Shown one piece after another: positions 41,205 to 54,720 of a stretch of DNA of 64,000 bases; position 1 is the stretch's first letter, and each line of letters begins with the position of its first letter. The DNA is taken from contig CM072166.1 of the NCBI GenBank assembly GCA_036850595.1, forward strand, positions 17,316,758 to 17,380,757, in the 5' to 3' direction. The DNA is from Rhyacichthys aspro. Lineage: Eukaryota > Chordata > Actinopteri > Gobiiformes > Rhyacichthyidae. The position numbers and the translations under genes are program-made. Below the pieces are notes generated by a model, which saw nothing but the letters and a program-made list of their open reading frames with translations, made no database searches and was not told the DNA's origin.

Positions 41205-44200
41205 ATGGCGACTCCCAGTCCCGACAGCAATTCCACAGGCTCCAGCAACAGCGGCTCCGCATCGCACCAGTTCCAGCAGCAGAGCCAGAGCAGCAGCATG
41301 CAAGGTGGGCCCGCCGCCCCAATGTCACCGCAGCGCACACCGAGGCACACACAAGTACAGAAAAGAGAAGGTAGCAAGTAGCTTTACGAGAAACAGAAGC
41401 AACAGAGACAAAGTGGACAAGATAACTGAGCACTTCCTTTACGCGTCGTCAAAATAAAGTCGCTTAGGTGCCGCAATTGTGAAAGCAACACTGTAACTTT
41501 TCAAGATTTACAGCCTCTGATGTAAAGTAAATACTACTGGAAAGTCACACGGTACTTCTTGATATACATTTATTTAAGGTTGTGTTGATTTAGGTTGGAG
41601 TGAAAAAAATCATATGGATCTGTAATATATTTTAATTAATTTAATACATTTGTAGTTAAAATGGAATATTATCCAGATTTTTCAGCATTTCTTATTCTTT
41701 TTTTTTTTTTTTACTGCGTTTTGGAATGTGGTACAGTAAGGACACAGTAATAAAGAGTGCATCGGTAGTGAAGGCTGCTATTCGCTTTTATTTTGGAAGC
41801 GGGATGAGAGCTCCCGGTTGCCGCCATGGCTTGTGTGGCGTGCCTTGACGTAGCTGTGGGAAAGTCCAAGCTAGCAGGTTAGCCGTGATGCGCTAGCCCC
41901 GTGCTGCTTTAACCAGGCCAATGGTGTTATAACGAGATGTTTGTGTCTCATAAGTTGTTTATTGCACTCTTCATGAAGCAAACGTAATTTTTAATACCCG
42001 CCTTTGTTTATACGTGTTCAATAAAAGACTTAACATGTATTCTTCCCAATAGGCTAAACGCAGTAGTAGGCCTGCATCAATCTCCTCAGGCAAACATATC
42101 CATATCGTTTAGGGTTAAACACCAAAGAAAATCACTAATAACTCAAGTAACACTCGTCCTCTCACTATACGTTTTGGTGTTATCAATTTTTAGGCGATTT
42201 CTGAATATAATATGAGGCTCCAAACATGTAAACACACCTTAACAGTGGTTGGATAGACTGGTATTTTGCTAACCTGACCAGCGTTTTTATTTCAGGATGT
42301 ATATTTACCGTGCTAGAAAAGTCATTCTGTAATTAAGGGTGCATTTAGCTTCCAGAAAAAATGTAAAAGTCAGTATTTTATTAAGTTTTTATTACTGAAC
42401 TCGATGTTACCACAATATGCACATTAACAATGCTGGATTAAAAAACTGTCCAGCCTAATCTCTTATGGCCTTTGATTATTTCAGTGTTTAGTATTTTGTC
42501 AACTATTCTACTGATAATTGTTTTTAACATAAATCCACATGACTTAATCAGAATTTGGAATTATTCTCATCCAATTTCCTCCCTAGGTATATTTCTCCAT
42601 CTATTTATCGTTAAAGTAATAGATGGAGAACTGTTGAATTGTACCCTAAATTATAGAATAAATCCAAATGGGACCAGTGGATTACAGAGAGAGGCCAATG
42701 TTTAACCTTAGTTTAATATAGAATTGTATTGTGTTGTTTTTGTCATGGGAGCACCTGCACCAAATAATACAAAAACACCATCACTGATGGTACACTGAGG
42801 TGTGTTTATGGATATGTTCAGAATCAAATGTTTTATCTAAACCCCACAGAAACCAACAGCTGCTGGAGATGTCAGAATGAAACAGGTATTCACACTTATT
42901 TTTATCAGGTTTTCTCTTCCAAGTTCACTTGTGTTTTTGTTCATAAGCCACCTTTGGTAGAAGGCACTAAGCCCTACCTTCTTCCTGTGTTTGTTCCCAT
43001 TTACTTTCACCTACTGCATGTTTTATGTTTTTATTTCTCTTATATAGTTCTGTATAAGCTCTGCAGTAGACAGACCCCTTTTAATGAGACCGCATCAAGC
43101 AGCCTTATTTGGGATCTAACATGAGATCCCACACCTGTTTAAATGACTGATGTTTCTTCAAAATGGGGTTGTATGGTATTTGTGGACTGTCAAACTTTAT
43201 TAGATGAAATATTGTGTCTCTTAGCGGCGGACTGCTGAATATTACTGATGTAGGGACTTCTAGCTCCAAACAAAGTCCTACCTAAGTACAATATCAAGCT
43301 TTACAGTATATACATTAGGAAAGGACTCTGTGAAAGGACAGTGTGGGCCAACTATACACCTATACTTAGTGTGAATACTAATACTAGTTTTCCTGTTTAC
43401 TGTTTCAGCATCGCAACAGTATAGTCCAGCTCAATACACACTTTGGCTTTTTGTTATGATTTTTGGTTCCTTTTTTCTAGTGTATTATTCTGTTGGTGTT
43501 TCTAGGCTTTTTATGTAAATTTTAGTGGACGTCCTTTACAAGGAACAAGGACGTTAGAGGGAAATGTAGGCAGGGAATAAAGTATGGCCTGCACAAATCA
43601 AAAACACCTACATTGACACTTAACAATTCAATATTAAACAATTGTTATATCTATACACACTGCACATTTCCTGCTTGCAGTCAGTATTTTAAGTTAATAT
43701 GTTGATTTAGAGCTCCTTCATACACATCATAGAAAATAACATGGTTAGGTTCATTGTAACTGACTTACACTCAAAACTGAAAACCTTTTCCAGGTTTGAC
43801 AGGTTTTCTCCGATTCATAACAAACTTGTTTTTGAAACGGGGACAAGTCATGTAGATTTTGCTTAAAAAAAAAGACAGCAGCTTTTACAAGGCCTCACAC
43901 AGTAACATATTAATTACATACACTGCATGTTTCTACAATACACCATACAACCCCAACCTATATTTTATAAGATTAGAAATGCCAGCCCTTTTTGCAGTTC
44001 TGGTTGTGATTCAGGCCCATCAAAATGTAACCGTGTTCTGTTTTCAGACTGGCATTTTCCTGGTTTGCCAATATCCAATAAAAATATCCAAACAGTCCAA
44101 TCTAAACAATCCTGCAGAGGTTTTTTAGTGATGTCTTTTCTCTGCCGCAGGGTTTCAGATAAGCCTGTCCGGAGTGACCCCAAGTAAGCCCTAGAACATG

Positions 44201-47200
44201 CACAGCAGCGGCCTCTGTTTGTCCTGGTGCACCTCAGTAGTCTAAAGCTGTTTCCTTTCACTTCTCTTTCTGGTTTTGGTGCCGACTGCTTTGGTGACTG
44301 GTCTTTTTTTCTGTACTGTCACGCTCAGTAACAGTTGAATGGAGCAGGTGAAAGGAAGCTCCTGTACACTACTGAAAAACAAAAAGCAGCCTGTGTGGTA
44401 CTCTGGTCGCTGGGGAGTCTGTCCACTGTTCACTGCTGTTCAAACGTTTTGGCCGCAAGGATTTTTTATGCATTTGGGCGTAAAGGTTCAGGGGTGTATT
44501 TGCATAAAAGAGCTGGTTGAACAGGGCATGGCAAAGATGACTGAACACTGACACACAGCACGTTATAAAACGTCACATTGAGAAACAGTTAAAATTAAAG
44601 GGGAAAAAAGATAACGGTTAACTGAATATGTTTCAGTAGTACAACATTTTCCTTTACAAAATGAAGTGCTGATAAAGTGTTCTGTCAGTACTCGAGGATC
44701 ATGTTTGAGTTGTTTTAGACAGGGTTCCCAACATCAGCATCTGGAAGTTAGCTCCACAATAAAAAAAATTAAAAAAAAACACACACACATACATACACAC
44801 TATGTGTATTTTTAATTTTTTTTTAAAGAAGTGGGGTACATTTGTCTGAGTATTGGGAACCTTTCCATGGGGCTCTGCTTGTTTTTTTTGTCGCAGTTTG
44901 TTCTCATCTGATCTTGGGACAAACTTGAGATAATCTTATTTGAAAATATAAATGATTTAACTACCTCAACACTTTCATCCACACAAGTCAGCAACAAGAT
45001 GATTGAAGCATATAGTAGTATAATGCACAAAAGGGGTTGTGTTCCCTTAGAGGTTTGTTAATATAGTTACAATCATGTGAAAAAAGTTATTACCCCCTTC
45101 TTAAAATATGTGGGTTGATGATTTTATGAAAATATATGAAAAAAATTAACCCAACTTAAGAAAATATAACTTGCTAACACGATAAAAGGGCAATAAATAG
45201 AAAAAAATACCTGTGGGCAAAACAAAGCAATGATTTAATAGATTGTAGATTTATATCTTTTTAGCAGCATAGAACGTCTAATGTAGGGCTGGGCAGTCAT
45301 TTGAATGACATTTTCACCATTTCAAAATAAACTGTTTTCTTCTAATGGTTGGGCTGTCTACTGTGCTGTGGCTAATGCTGTTGCTAGCGTTGAGAGCAGC
45401 TCAAATAATGGACTTAATAAATCTGCAGACACTAAAGACAATTTATAGTCACCAGGAAAAAGAGTCATGTGAGCCCTGTGATGCGAAATGGCTGGAAATT
45501 GTCATAAACTTAAATAATGTTGGTGTGATGCAGTGAGCTTGTTGATTTGTGTAAATGAGCCATGTGCTTTGATTTAGCATAGCTGACACATGCCACAGAC
45601 TTAATGTGGCATGTGTATTATACTAGACTAGGTTTATGGAGATAGAGAGTTAAATATGTTTAGTTATGTTGTGTGTTTTGGCTGAAAAAGCAAACAAACA
45701 AAAGATTAAGATTCACATTTTTTTTGCAATTTTGCCCAATCCCAACTTTAAGTTGGGGCATCTGCGTGTGCACAGTTCTCTTGTTTCTGTTCCTGCCGTA
45801 GGATTTTGGTTAAGGCCATGCTTTGGATCTTTGTCATTGTAAATGATGGCATTAGATAATTATGTTGTTTATTTGAGATTCACAAACCCTTATAGTTGAG
45901 CCCTCTATGATCATCTTTTTTTTTTTTTATACTAAAAACTTTGAATTCTAAAAGGGGGTTGTAACTTCTTCACATGACTATTGAGATTCCTAATTGCACA
46001 TGTATTGGCTTATCTCAAGCATTAGATACTGAGCTAAGATTTTGCATACGTTCATCCAGAATGTTCAGTTTGCCCTGGCTGGTTCAATTCAGAGTGTGTT
46101 AAGAATAGAAGAGGTGACATCTTTGTTTTGTTGAAGATCTCTGTGTCTCATGGAGTGTCACATTAAGAATGTTAATGAAGCCTGATTTTCCAGTTCACTC
46201 TGAAATGATGTCCACGTGTATATTCATTTTAAAACATGTCATTTTGTAGTTTGACAAAAATCACAATGTCTATTTGTCGTTCTCTATTGGTTGTCCTAGG
46301 AAAACAATTTGGTCTACTTGATGACCAGTTAATTCAAATTGGTGCAACATTTCAGTAGTTTTGTTCAGTAGTTTGATTTTCAGGGTCATAAACTAACCAC
46401 ACGGTTCCCTGTTTGAACTGTGACGCTCCATGAGTCATGTGACCTCCTGTATGTCAACAGCTGGTTGTGCGGTGCATGCAGTGGGAATTGGATCTGTGTT
46501 GTGTTTGTCATGGCAGGTAAACGTAAGGCGCTGAAGCTAAACTTCGCCAACCCCCCAGTGAAGCCCACCTCCAGGCTCCCACTCAACCCCACCGTCCCCA
46601 GCTTCCAGAACCCCCACATGTGAGTACAAACCACAGCGCTGGTACATCAAGTGTACTGTAGTAGTTAGCTTTTACTTTAAACTAGACTAAGCGGTCATTT
46701 GCCTAGTGTCATTCCCTTCTCTTTCACCTGTTTCCTGTCTCTTCCTTACAGTATCTATGAAGTAAAGGCAAAAGGCCAAAAATTAGACCAAGATTTTCAT
46801 ACCTTGTCCCTGGGATCTGTCACAGTGTATCGTACACTGGTTTTGGTCTTGACTTGGTCTCGACTTGCCATAGTCTTGGTCTTGATAGCAAAGAGAAATA
46901 CTCCTCCAAATATTTCCATTCAATCAAACATCGCAGCTTTACAGACATATTCATTCGACATATTGACTACACAGAGAGAACATTAGTTAAAACAATTTCA
47001 AACGTATATAGAAAAACTTTATCCTACCTTTTTCTCATTTAAATGACAGTAAATGCTTAATGAGTATATGTTTAAGGGTCTTTTGTGTAAGAAAAGTTTG
47101 ACCTGAAAAGGTTTTCAATAGATGGAAAGGTTGTTAATAATAAACATGCAGCTATTTGGAGAAAGCATGGAGGCGTGTACTTCATTTCCATTTCTCTATG

Positions 47201-50200
47201 TGAATACAGACTCTGGCTTTGCACCTGTTTGCGTACAATCACATATTTTGGTCTGAAGGTTTCATCAGATTGCAAGAATAATGAGGTCTTGGCTAGTTAT
47301 AATTTCTATTTTGGAGACTTCTGTGTCCAACATATTCTGTAATTTCATTTCCGGCTGGAGCTGGAGCTGGAGCTGCAGCCTTGTGTGATTGTTAAATATA
47401 GTAGGGGTTTCTTTCATAACCTTAGAAATACTTTATTTATTCATACATAGAAAACAGTTCAGTTTATTTAAATCATGACTCATGATGACAATTAAAGCAG
47501 GTCAAGACCATACACTAATCAAAAATATAATTTTTATGAATGAGTAAAGCCCCATCCAAACTCTCCTGAGACATGTCTGAAGTCACTCAGTTTTCAGGTT
47601 CATGATTCCCGTTTGTTGTTATTTATATATTCATATTTTGTAAAAACTTCTCACTGCTACCTTTTTTCATAAAAGTAACTTTAAGCTCTTGATATTTCCA
47701 AAAAGTGCTGATTGTATAAAATTACTCTCACATGAAGACTTTATATGTGTAATATTCAGAGGATTGATAAATTATTGACTTAAATGATTTGTTTCCGCGG
47801 GCTGTTCTCCAGAGAGCGTCTGCGGACTCATAGTATCGAGTCGTCGGGGAAGCTGAAGATCTCTCCAGAGCAGCATTGTGACTTCACTGCAGAGGACCTC
47901 GGAGACCTGGGAGAGATCGGCCGTGGGGCATACGGTTCGGTCAACAAGATGGTCCACAAACCCACCGGACAGATCATGGCTGTGAAGGTACACCACCAGT
48001 AACTTAGCTTATTATTCTACTGACAGACCAGTTCAGCTCAAATATTTTGGTTAAAAGTAGATTTTTGCTGCTGTATACCAATCTTTTCAGATAGATTTCA
48101 GTTTTTGATGAAGTACAGGTTCTGAACCCGTCTGTGTCTGGCTCCACCATGATTTATTATTTGTCGTTCAACAGAACCTAGAGTGACTCGTTGCTTGTGT
48201 CATTTAGCTTCTGTAGCCTCTGGCAATTTATTTAAAAAAGATGGAAAGTGACATTTTATCCAAATATGAGAAGGCCCACTTTGACTGAAAAGAGTTAAAA
48301 CCTGCAGCACTGAGAAATCTAATAGTTTGTGGTTTTCTCATATGGACTCTATGTTGTTGTTATGTTTAACAGATTTTAATCCCTAGTTAAATGTCTGCAA
48401 CAACACAGGCTATATATATAAAGACACTCCTGCCTCACAGCAAGAAGGTTGTGTGTTCTATTCCCAGACTGCCTGGTGACAACCTTGCTGTGTGTAGTCT
48501 GCAAATGGTAGAAAAGAAAAAAACATTAAAAACTCAGGTTGCTCTTTATTTTTCCAAGTTTTAAAATGTGTTGAATTTGGGAAAGGCAATTCATAATTCA
48601 GCTATTTGTAAAACAGAAAAAAAGATTGATTCTCTATTATACACTCGTGACATGTGTGACATTCACTGAAAGTCCTTGATAAAGTTGACATGTAAAAATA
48701 TCTTGTGCTGTGTTCTTCAGAGGATCCGCTCCACTGTGGATGAGAAGGAGCAGAAGCAGCTGCTCATGGACCTGGACGTGGTGATGAGGAGTAGTGACTG
48801 TCCGTACATCGTGCAGTTCTATGGTGCCCTTTTCAGAGAGGTCAGGAAAACGCAACGTGCATATGAATTTACTTCTTTTTTTTTTTTTTTTTTTTAAGCC
48901 CTGTTTTGTACATTTTTTTGTGCAGATCTCCTCAAATTGCTCCACAAGGGTTCTATTGGTTATAAAGTCTGTGGAACTTGTCTCCTCTGCTCTCATTTCA
49001 GGGCGACTGTTGGATCTGTATGGAACTTATGGCTACCTCATTAGACAAATTCTACAAATATGTATATTGTTCATTAGATGATGTCATTCCAGAGGAAATA
49101 TTAGGCAAAATAACATTAGCAGTAAGTACAGTGTCGTTTTCCTCAAGCATTTCTATGATGTGCAGATTATATACAGGGTCTAAAAGGGTCCTTTGTGTCT
49201 TCTGCAGACGGTTAAAGCACTGAACCACTTAAAAGAAAACTTGAAAATAATTCACAGAGGTAAGTGTTTGCAGATTTTCAAAGTGGCTCTTTAGTTCAGT
49301 TTTTTTTTTAAATAATTTTTTTTGTCTATTTTATGTAGACATCAAGCCTTCCAACATTCTAATGGACCGAAAGGGGAACATCAAGCTGTGTGACTTTGGC
49401 ATCAGTGGTCAGCTGGTGGACTCCATAGCAAAGACTAGAGATGCAGGCTGCCGGCCTTACATGGCGGTAAGAGGACAGTTTCCCGCTGTCTTTTTGTTAC
49501 GGGGACATTTCTTCTTTCCACCACTATGTATTATGTGTATGGTATTGCAATGAAAACACAAATGCAAAGTTAAATACCCTTTGCTCGTGTTAAATGTGGA
49601 GTAAGGTCAATTACAACATGTCCAGGGACTACAGGTGGAACTTAGCAACTGAGCTAGAACCTGGTACAATATATATGTTTTGTGTGCCACACTGAAGTTC
49701 AAAATTGTTATTTTTGCCTTGATGCCTGAGAGAAAAAGGAAACCTAAAGTAAACTCTCCGTTCTCTCCTGTACTTTCATTTATTCATTTTGAGCCACAAT
49801 TGATTGATTTATTTTTAATCTAATTTACAATGAAGGGTTTGACAGTGAAGCGTCAGTCATACAGTCGTAAGGATCTATGTCTTGTACCAGCTAATTGTTT
49901 ACAGGGGCTTTTAAAATTCAGTACAAGAAAACATATATGTTAGTAGTGAATGATACTCCAAAAATATAAGACAGAAACCATGACTTTTGACAGTGCTGCT
50001 CAAATGCACAGAGGGACAATAGTGACACTGCATTTTTAGCTTCTAACACTGAAAGACAGACTGGGTGTAGTTGTAATTCTACTCACAAAGTAATTTTTAT
50101 GACAATGGAGCAACAAACTTTACTCCATTTGTCTCTGTGAAGAAGCTGAACAGAAACCCCACTGCAGATCTGTAAAAGGTCCAGGTCTGCTCAAAAAACC

Positions 50201-52197
50201 AGCTATAAATGAACTGAAATAAATGAAACACTGAATTAATTATTGGATTTACACAGAAGGTGTGTATGTTAATGTTTCCAACTGTTTCCAAAAACCTGTG
50301 GGGTTGTTGCATATGGCTGCAACATTTAGTCAAGCAAAGTTTAAGCAAATCTCAGTCACACACACTTTTTGTGAGGTCAGCTTCTGTTAATGTTACTTCT
50401 GTACATTTTGGAGCGACAAAGCTACTTTTAGTTTTGAAGGTCGTCGTGTTGGTTTGTCTGTTTGCAGCCTGAGAGGATAGACCCCAGTGCTTCCAGACAA
50501 GGCTACGACGTCCGCTCTGACGTGTGGAGCCTTGGAATCACTCTGGTAAGTGCATGGTAAAACTAGAATAAATCAGGAGTTCAACACTGTGACACAAGTC
50601 CATGTTTTGTGTGTTTTCAGTACGAGTTGGCGACAGGACGGTTCCCCTATCCCAAATGGAATAGTGTTTTTGATCAGCTCACACAAGTGGTCAAAGGAGA
50701 ACCTCCACAGCTCAGCAACTCTGAGGAGAGACAGTTCTCCCCCAAATTCATCAACTTTGTTAACCTCTGGTGAGCACCACACATCAAACCTATGTGCCAT
50801 GATTTAACAGAGCTTATTAAAACTGGAAGACAGAAGGCTTAGTTAAAAAAAAAAAATAGAAAAAAATGGCACTTTACTTTTTACTGGATGACTTTTAATG
50901 TGAAAAATATGTGAATTAGTCCACGGTAGTTTCACTGCCTTTCACTGTTGTACTCAATTGTTGCCCAGTTTTATTAATCTCACTTCTTTTTGTTTGTTTT
51001 TTTCTCTGCAGCCTTACCAAGGATGAATCAAAAAGGCCAAAGTACAAGGAGCTTCTGGTATGTCCACACAGATTTGCATGCATTTATATGTGTTGCTACA
51101 CTAGAGGATGGTTTTCATACACAAATCCAAATCCTAACTAAAAACAGTAGCACAGTGACATCTAGTGGTGGCTAATGCCAACAGCAGTACGGATCTTTAT
51201 GCATCATATTACTTTAAATTATGTAATTTAATTACCCACTAAATCAATATTTACCAGATTTGGACTTAAAGTATAATCAATGATTACATTTTATTTAGCT
51301 GATTAATGACACAGTTGTGGCAAGTTCTTTACATACATTGTTGACATTGTATTTTTTACCATAACAGCAATATTGTATTAAATAATCATTACTGGGGCCA
51401 CCCTGGTACAATTCCGGCTCATGTCATTTGCCCTATCCCCATCCCCTCTCCCAACCTGTTTCCTGTCTGTCTATACTGACTATCAAATAAAGGCTCCAAA
51501 AAAAAAAAAAAATCATTGTTCTTTACAGTACAGTCTTTCTCATTAGCAGTGAGTATAGTGTCAGCAGCACTCATGACTGTGTGAAAATGAGAGAGTACAA
51601 TTGTTGAAGTCTCTCAAATGTGTACAAAAATCACTTATGTGAAGCCTACTCGTCAAAAGTGACATGATTTTTAGTGTGAAAATTAAAGGAGTTTCCTTGC
51701 TTCCTCATTCAGTTATCAACATGTATCATATAGTATTTATATGCTGGATTTGAGAGAATAGAACCAGCCATGGATCAGATTTTCTAATGATTTAGTTTTT
51801 TGTCCAGCTCTTTTACAGGGGTGTGATTTGGTGACAATCATAATCATAGTGAGTGACATTACATGTTGATCACTGTGACTCATGATCACAAAACAGATTT
51901 CTATGTTACTGACTAACAAAGACACTTTTGCAAACGTGAATATCATTGATCTACCATTCAACTGTTGAAACAAAGACACTTTTGTTTTTGAGAAAGGAGC
52001 CAAAGCCATAAAGAAAAACAACTGATTGTGATTAAAACAAGTAAAACTAGTACATTTGACTCTTTGTCTTCCTTTCCCTGCAGAAACACCCGTTCATCAT
52101 GATGTACGAGGAGCGGCTGGTGGACGTGGCCAGTTACGTGTGTCGTATTTTGGATCAGATCCCCGCCTCTCCCATCTCGCCCATGTCTGTGGTCTGA
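41205..52197 (+). CDS. map2k4: Dual-specificity MAP kinase kinase 4 (MKK4)
   Basis: MKK4 phosphorylates and activates JNK, and to a lesser degree p38, in stress signalling. Exons: 41205-41304, 46517-46619, 47813-47987, 48721-48840, 49002-49121, 49208-49259, 49339-49466, 50468-50545, 50621-50769, 51012-51057 and 52084-52197. They sum to 1185 nt (394 aa), all in phase; human is 399. The Ser/Gln-rich N-terminus leads into the JNK-docking site GKRKALKLNF. The kinase domain has GRGAYGSV, AVK (Lys126), HRDIKPSN, DFGISG and the activation-loop SIAKT with its two phosphosites (about Ser252, Thr256). The C-terminus ends SPMSVV. The exon structure is conserved and intron 1 is over 5 kb. A 33-nt optional exon lies within it and is listed separately. 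Confidence 0.97.
41826..41877 (+). other. Possible alternative first exon of map2k4
   Basis: GCCGCCATGG at 41820-41829 is a textbook Kozak start. It opens 17 codons and one base before a CAG/GTTAGC donor. The end phase matches the map2k4 second exon at 46517, so splicing would give an MKK4 with a different N-terminus still holding the JNK-docking site. Phase agreement has a one-in-three chance of being accidental. Confidence 0.25.
44151..44183 (+). CDS. map2k4: Predicted 33-nt cassette exon of map2k4 (11 aa)
   Basis: A good acceptor (TTTTCTCTGCCGCAG) and a GTAAGC donor bracket exactly 33 nt inside intron 1. Read in the phase set by the first exon, it adds GFQISLSGVTP between the Ser/Gln-rich N-terminus and the docking motif. 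A longer MAP2K4 isoform with an 11-residue insert at this site is known in mammals, which supports the call. Confidence 0.65.
45073..45977. mobile_element. DNA transposon-like element with ~30-bp terminal inverted repeats
   Basis: The left end TCATGTGAAAAAAGTTATTA and the right end, read in reverse complement (TCATGTGAAGAAGTTACAAC), both run on into a C-rich CCCCC stretch. They agree over about 28 bp with four mismatches. The interior of about 850 bp codes for nothing I recognise, so it is nonautonomous. It lies in map2k4 intron 1. Confidence 0.5.
48425..48505 (+). repeat. Fragment of teleost retroposon 3' end
   Basis: CTGCCTCACAGCAAGAAGGTTGTGTGTTC resembles, in one orientation, the end region of the element at 36507-36807. 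The fragment is short and diverged, in a map2k4 intron. Confidence 0.4.
51391..51510 (+). mobile_element. SINE-like 3' fragment with poly(A) tail
   Basis: It ends CCTGTCTGTCTATACTGAC...AATAAAGGCTCC followed by an A15 run, a familiar fish SINE 3' end. It is flanked by AATCATT on both sides (51384-51390 and 51511-51517). It lies in the last map2k4 intron. Confidence 0.6.
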
Positions 52198-52925
52198 GGG
52201 CCACTCCTCTCTTTGCTTTGTGATGCAGCGCTTGACTCCTTTAGCCCCTCAGTTACGATCACCAGTCCATTCACTTGTTCCAAAGAGCAGAAGAACTCAT
52301 CCCAGACTGCCCAGTGCAATTCCGTAGATATTAAGCTTCACGTTAAATCACGTTAGACCTAAAAATCATCCTTCATCAGTGAGAAAAAAAAAACTTGAAG
52401 GCATAACTTTGTCTTAGTAAAATGCATCTTTTTAATACAGTACATATATATGAACTTGTTGTACACAAATACGGAATCTACCAAATAAGAACAAAAGCCG
52501 CCACGTGATGGATTGTACATTGCGGCCTGTATGTATGCGTCTGTGTGTTCACCTCTGAACTGTAAACTGATATATGCCAATAGAACTATTGTCTCCACCG
52601 CGTCTCACTGTATCTCGTGGCACTTTCAGTGGTAACAAATGGCAGTGTGTCTGTGGGAAGGTTTGGTTGTGTGGCTTTACCTTTTTTCTTTTTTAAATAT
52701 GCAATCTGTGAGTGTTTGCCTTGGTAAATGATTGGGACTGAGTGTATTTCTTATGTAACGGCGGCCCCAGTTTACTCTCATCACTTGTGACAGGTCAGAG
52801 TGAAGACAGATACGTTTGCTCTTTATAAATTTAAGCATTCTTTACTGTAAACACCAGATCCACACAGGTCTATGCACATTGTATACGGCACGTTTTGGCT
52901 CTGGAAAAAGCAGCATTTATAAACA

Positions 52926-52931
52926 AATAAA
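52926..52931 (+). terminator. map2k4: Likely map2k4 poly(A) signal
   Basis: AATAAA lies about 730 bp past the stop codon. The DNA before it looks like continuous 3' UTR without repeats. Longer 3' ends are possible. Confidence 0.4.
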
Positions 52932-52974
52932 TGGGACATTTAGAAGTGTTTTCTCCTAAAATATACATGTTTTT

Positions 52975-53115
52975 AGCGGTTAAGGAGTATCCTGAGGAAA
53001 CCTACACAAGCACAGGGAGAACATGCAAGCTTCACACAGAATGGCTCTGGGATCAAACTGAGGACATTGTAGCTGTGAGGCAGGAGTGCTAACCACTCTG
53101 CCACTGTGCCGCCCT
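52975..53115 (+). repeat. Teleost retroposon fragment
   Basis: CACAGGGAGAACATGCAAGC followed by GGATCAAACTGAGGACATTG and AGTGCTAACCACTCTGCCAC is the 3' half of the common fish repeat seen at 36507-36807. It has diverged. Confidence 0.6.
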
Positions 53116-54439
53116 ATGAGATGAGAGAACTAGCTAAAGGGCTTCAAAATTGCTCTGTAGAGAAAGGCAATAGGGCAAGATCATGAATTCAGTTTTGTAT
53201 TATTGCCTACATTACAGAAGCAGTTATACACCTTCTAATAAAACAAATACTGCTATTTACTATTTTGCAGATTATTGGCAATATTATGGCAACTATAAAT
53301 ATTAAATATTTAATGAACATGTGTACAAATCTTGTGTATCAGTCACTGCACAGTTACATGTGCATGCTGCAGAACTCAGAACTACCAAACACAAGTGAGA
53401 GAGTTAAACGGGGGCAGCTCCAGAGCTCCATTGCCTGATGTAAAGTTACTTTAGGACACGGCGTCCGCAGATGTAAATGTGTATATGTAAATAGAGCATC
53501 TAATGTGCTGTTGGGGACAGGCCTCTGCTTCTGTTAAGGCTCATTCCTCTGCAGACGCTCGACTTGTGGTACTGTACGTCGCTCTGGAGAATGAGCCTCA
53601 ATGTGAGCCTGCCTGAACACGCACTCACTGTACAGATCAGTCCACCTGCGCTCGGACCACAGATGCACCGCTGCCATCAGGAGGCAGAAGTATACTGAGA
53701 TGATACTGACAGTAAACAGGAGTGGATCGGTTGTAGTGTAGGTTAGCTCTTGGAGATATTTCTTTCACTCACTCCCTCAACAAATAGAAAATGTGAAGTT
53801 AGCATGTCCTCCTTGTGCTGCTGTGGGCTTTCTCTTGGACTCTAAATCGGTGAATGAATGTGAGCTGAATGGCTGACTGTCAGTGTGTGTTATGCTTGTC
53901 AAGAACTTCTGCAGCCTCGGTTTAAAGGTTTCTTTTATAATAGTGGCTTCGAATCCAATGTGAATGCATTGTCTTTCTTTGTGTGCCCACTGTCTGTTTT
54001 CTGATTCTAAAACTAACTGACACTTAATGTTAATTCATCATCATACACTCTAACCCGGTCTAACCAGCATGTATTCAAAAATGGATAAAAACATTTAGGT
54101 AAACTAAAGGGACAACGATATGTACTCTATATATTTAATATGTGTAAGATAATATGCACAACATGAGGCGTGGCTGCACCCTATTTAAGTTTTAGAACCA
54201 GACCTGCACTCAGATCATTTGGGATAACCCCCTTAACTCTAACAATAGAGAAATAATGAATGAATAATTGCTGTTTTTCTGGAGGTTCATCTGCTTCTGG
54301 GTCACTTTCCTTTAAGATAATGTGACAAAATTGACCATAATTGCTGACATATGTAAAGCATGCTTATAAAATCTTAACAGCAATTATAATGATGACTGCT
54401 GCTACAGTATGTTTCACTAATGCTTTTTAACCTTCGGTG
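53116..54439. other. map2k4 3' flank
   Basis: No coding exon was recognised. A weak inverted repeat (GGCTCATTC near 53540, GAATGAGCC near 53591) is present. The stretch could be distal 3' UTR or intergenic DNA. Confidence 0.4.
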
Positions 54440-54720
54440 GGGTGCAAGATGGCAGAGTGATTTGCACTCACCACAAGTGATACATATGTCCTCCATGCTT
54501 CTCTGGGTTCTCTTAAAGGCAAGGACTACCCCATCTCCCTCAGTCAAGCACGTATCAATGAACTAATTGATATAAAATTGCCTAAAATGAATGAAAGTGA
54601 GAGTGAATGGTTATCTAAGTGTTAGCCCTAGCTAGTAATTATCTGGAATATGCCCACCTCATGCCAAAGCAGCTAGAGGCTATAGCCCCTTGTGACCCGT
54701 AACAGGAAAGGTGAAGAATG
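54440..54720 (+). repeat. Degenerate teleost retroposon fragment
   Basis: The right part (GAGAGTGAATGGTTATCT, then CAGCTAGAGGCTATAGCCCC and TGACCCGTAACAGGAAAGG) matches the 5' part of the same fish repeat family in outline, but heavily mutated. Confidence 0.4.

Noticed and set aside
41014..41457. Open frame of 147 codons overlapping the map2k4 start
   Set aside because: It is out of frame with the real MKK4 start and runs through the exon-1 donor. At most it is an upstream open frame.
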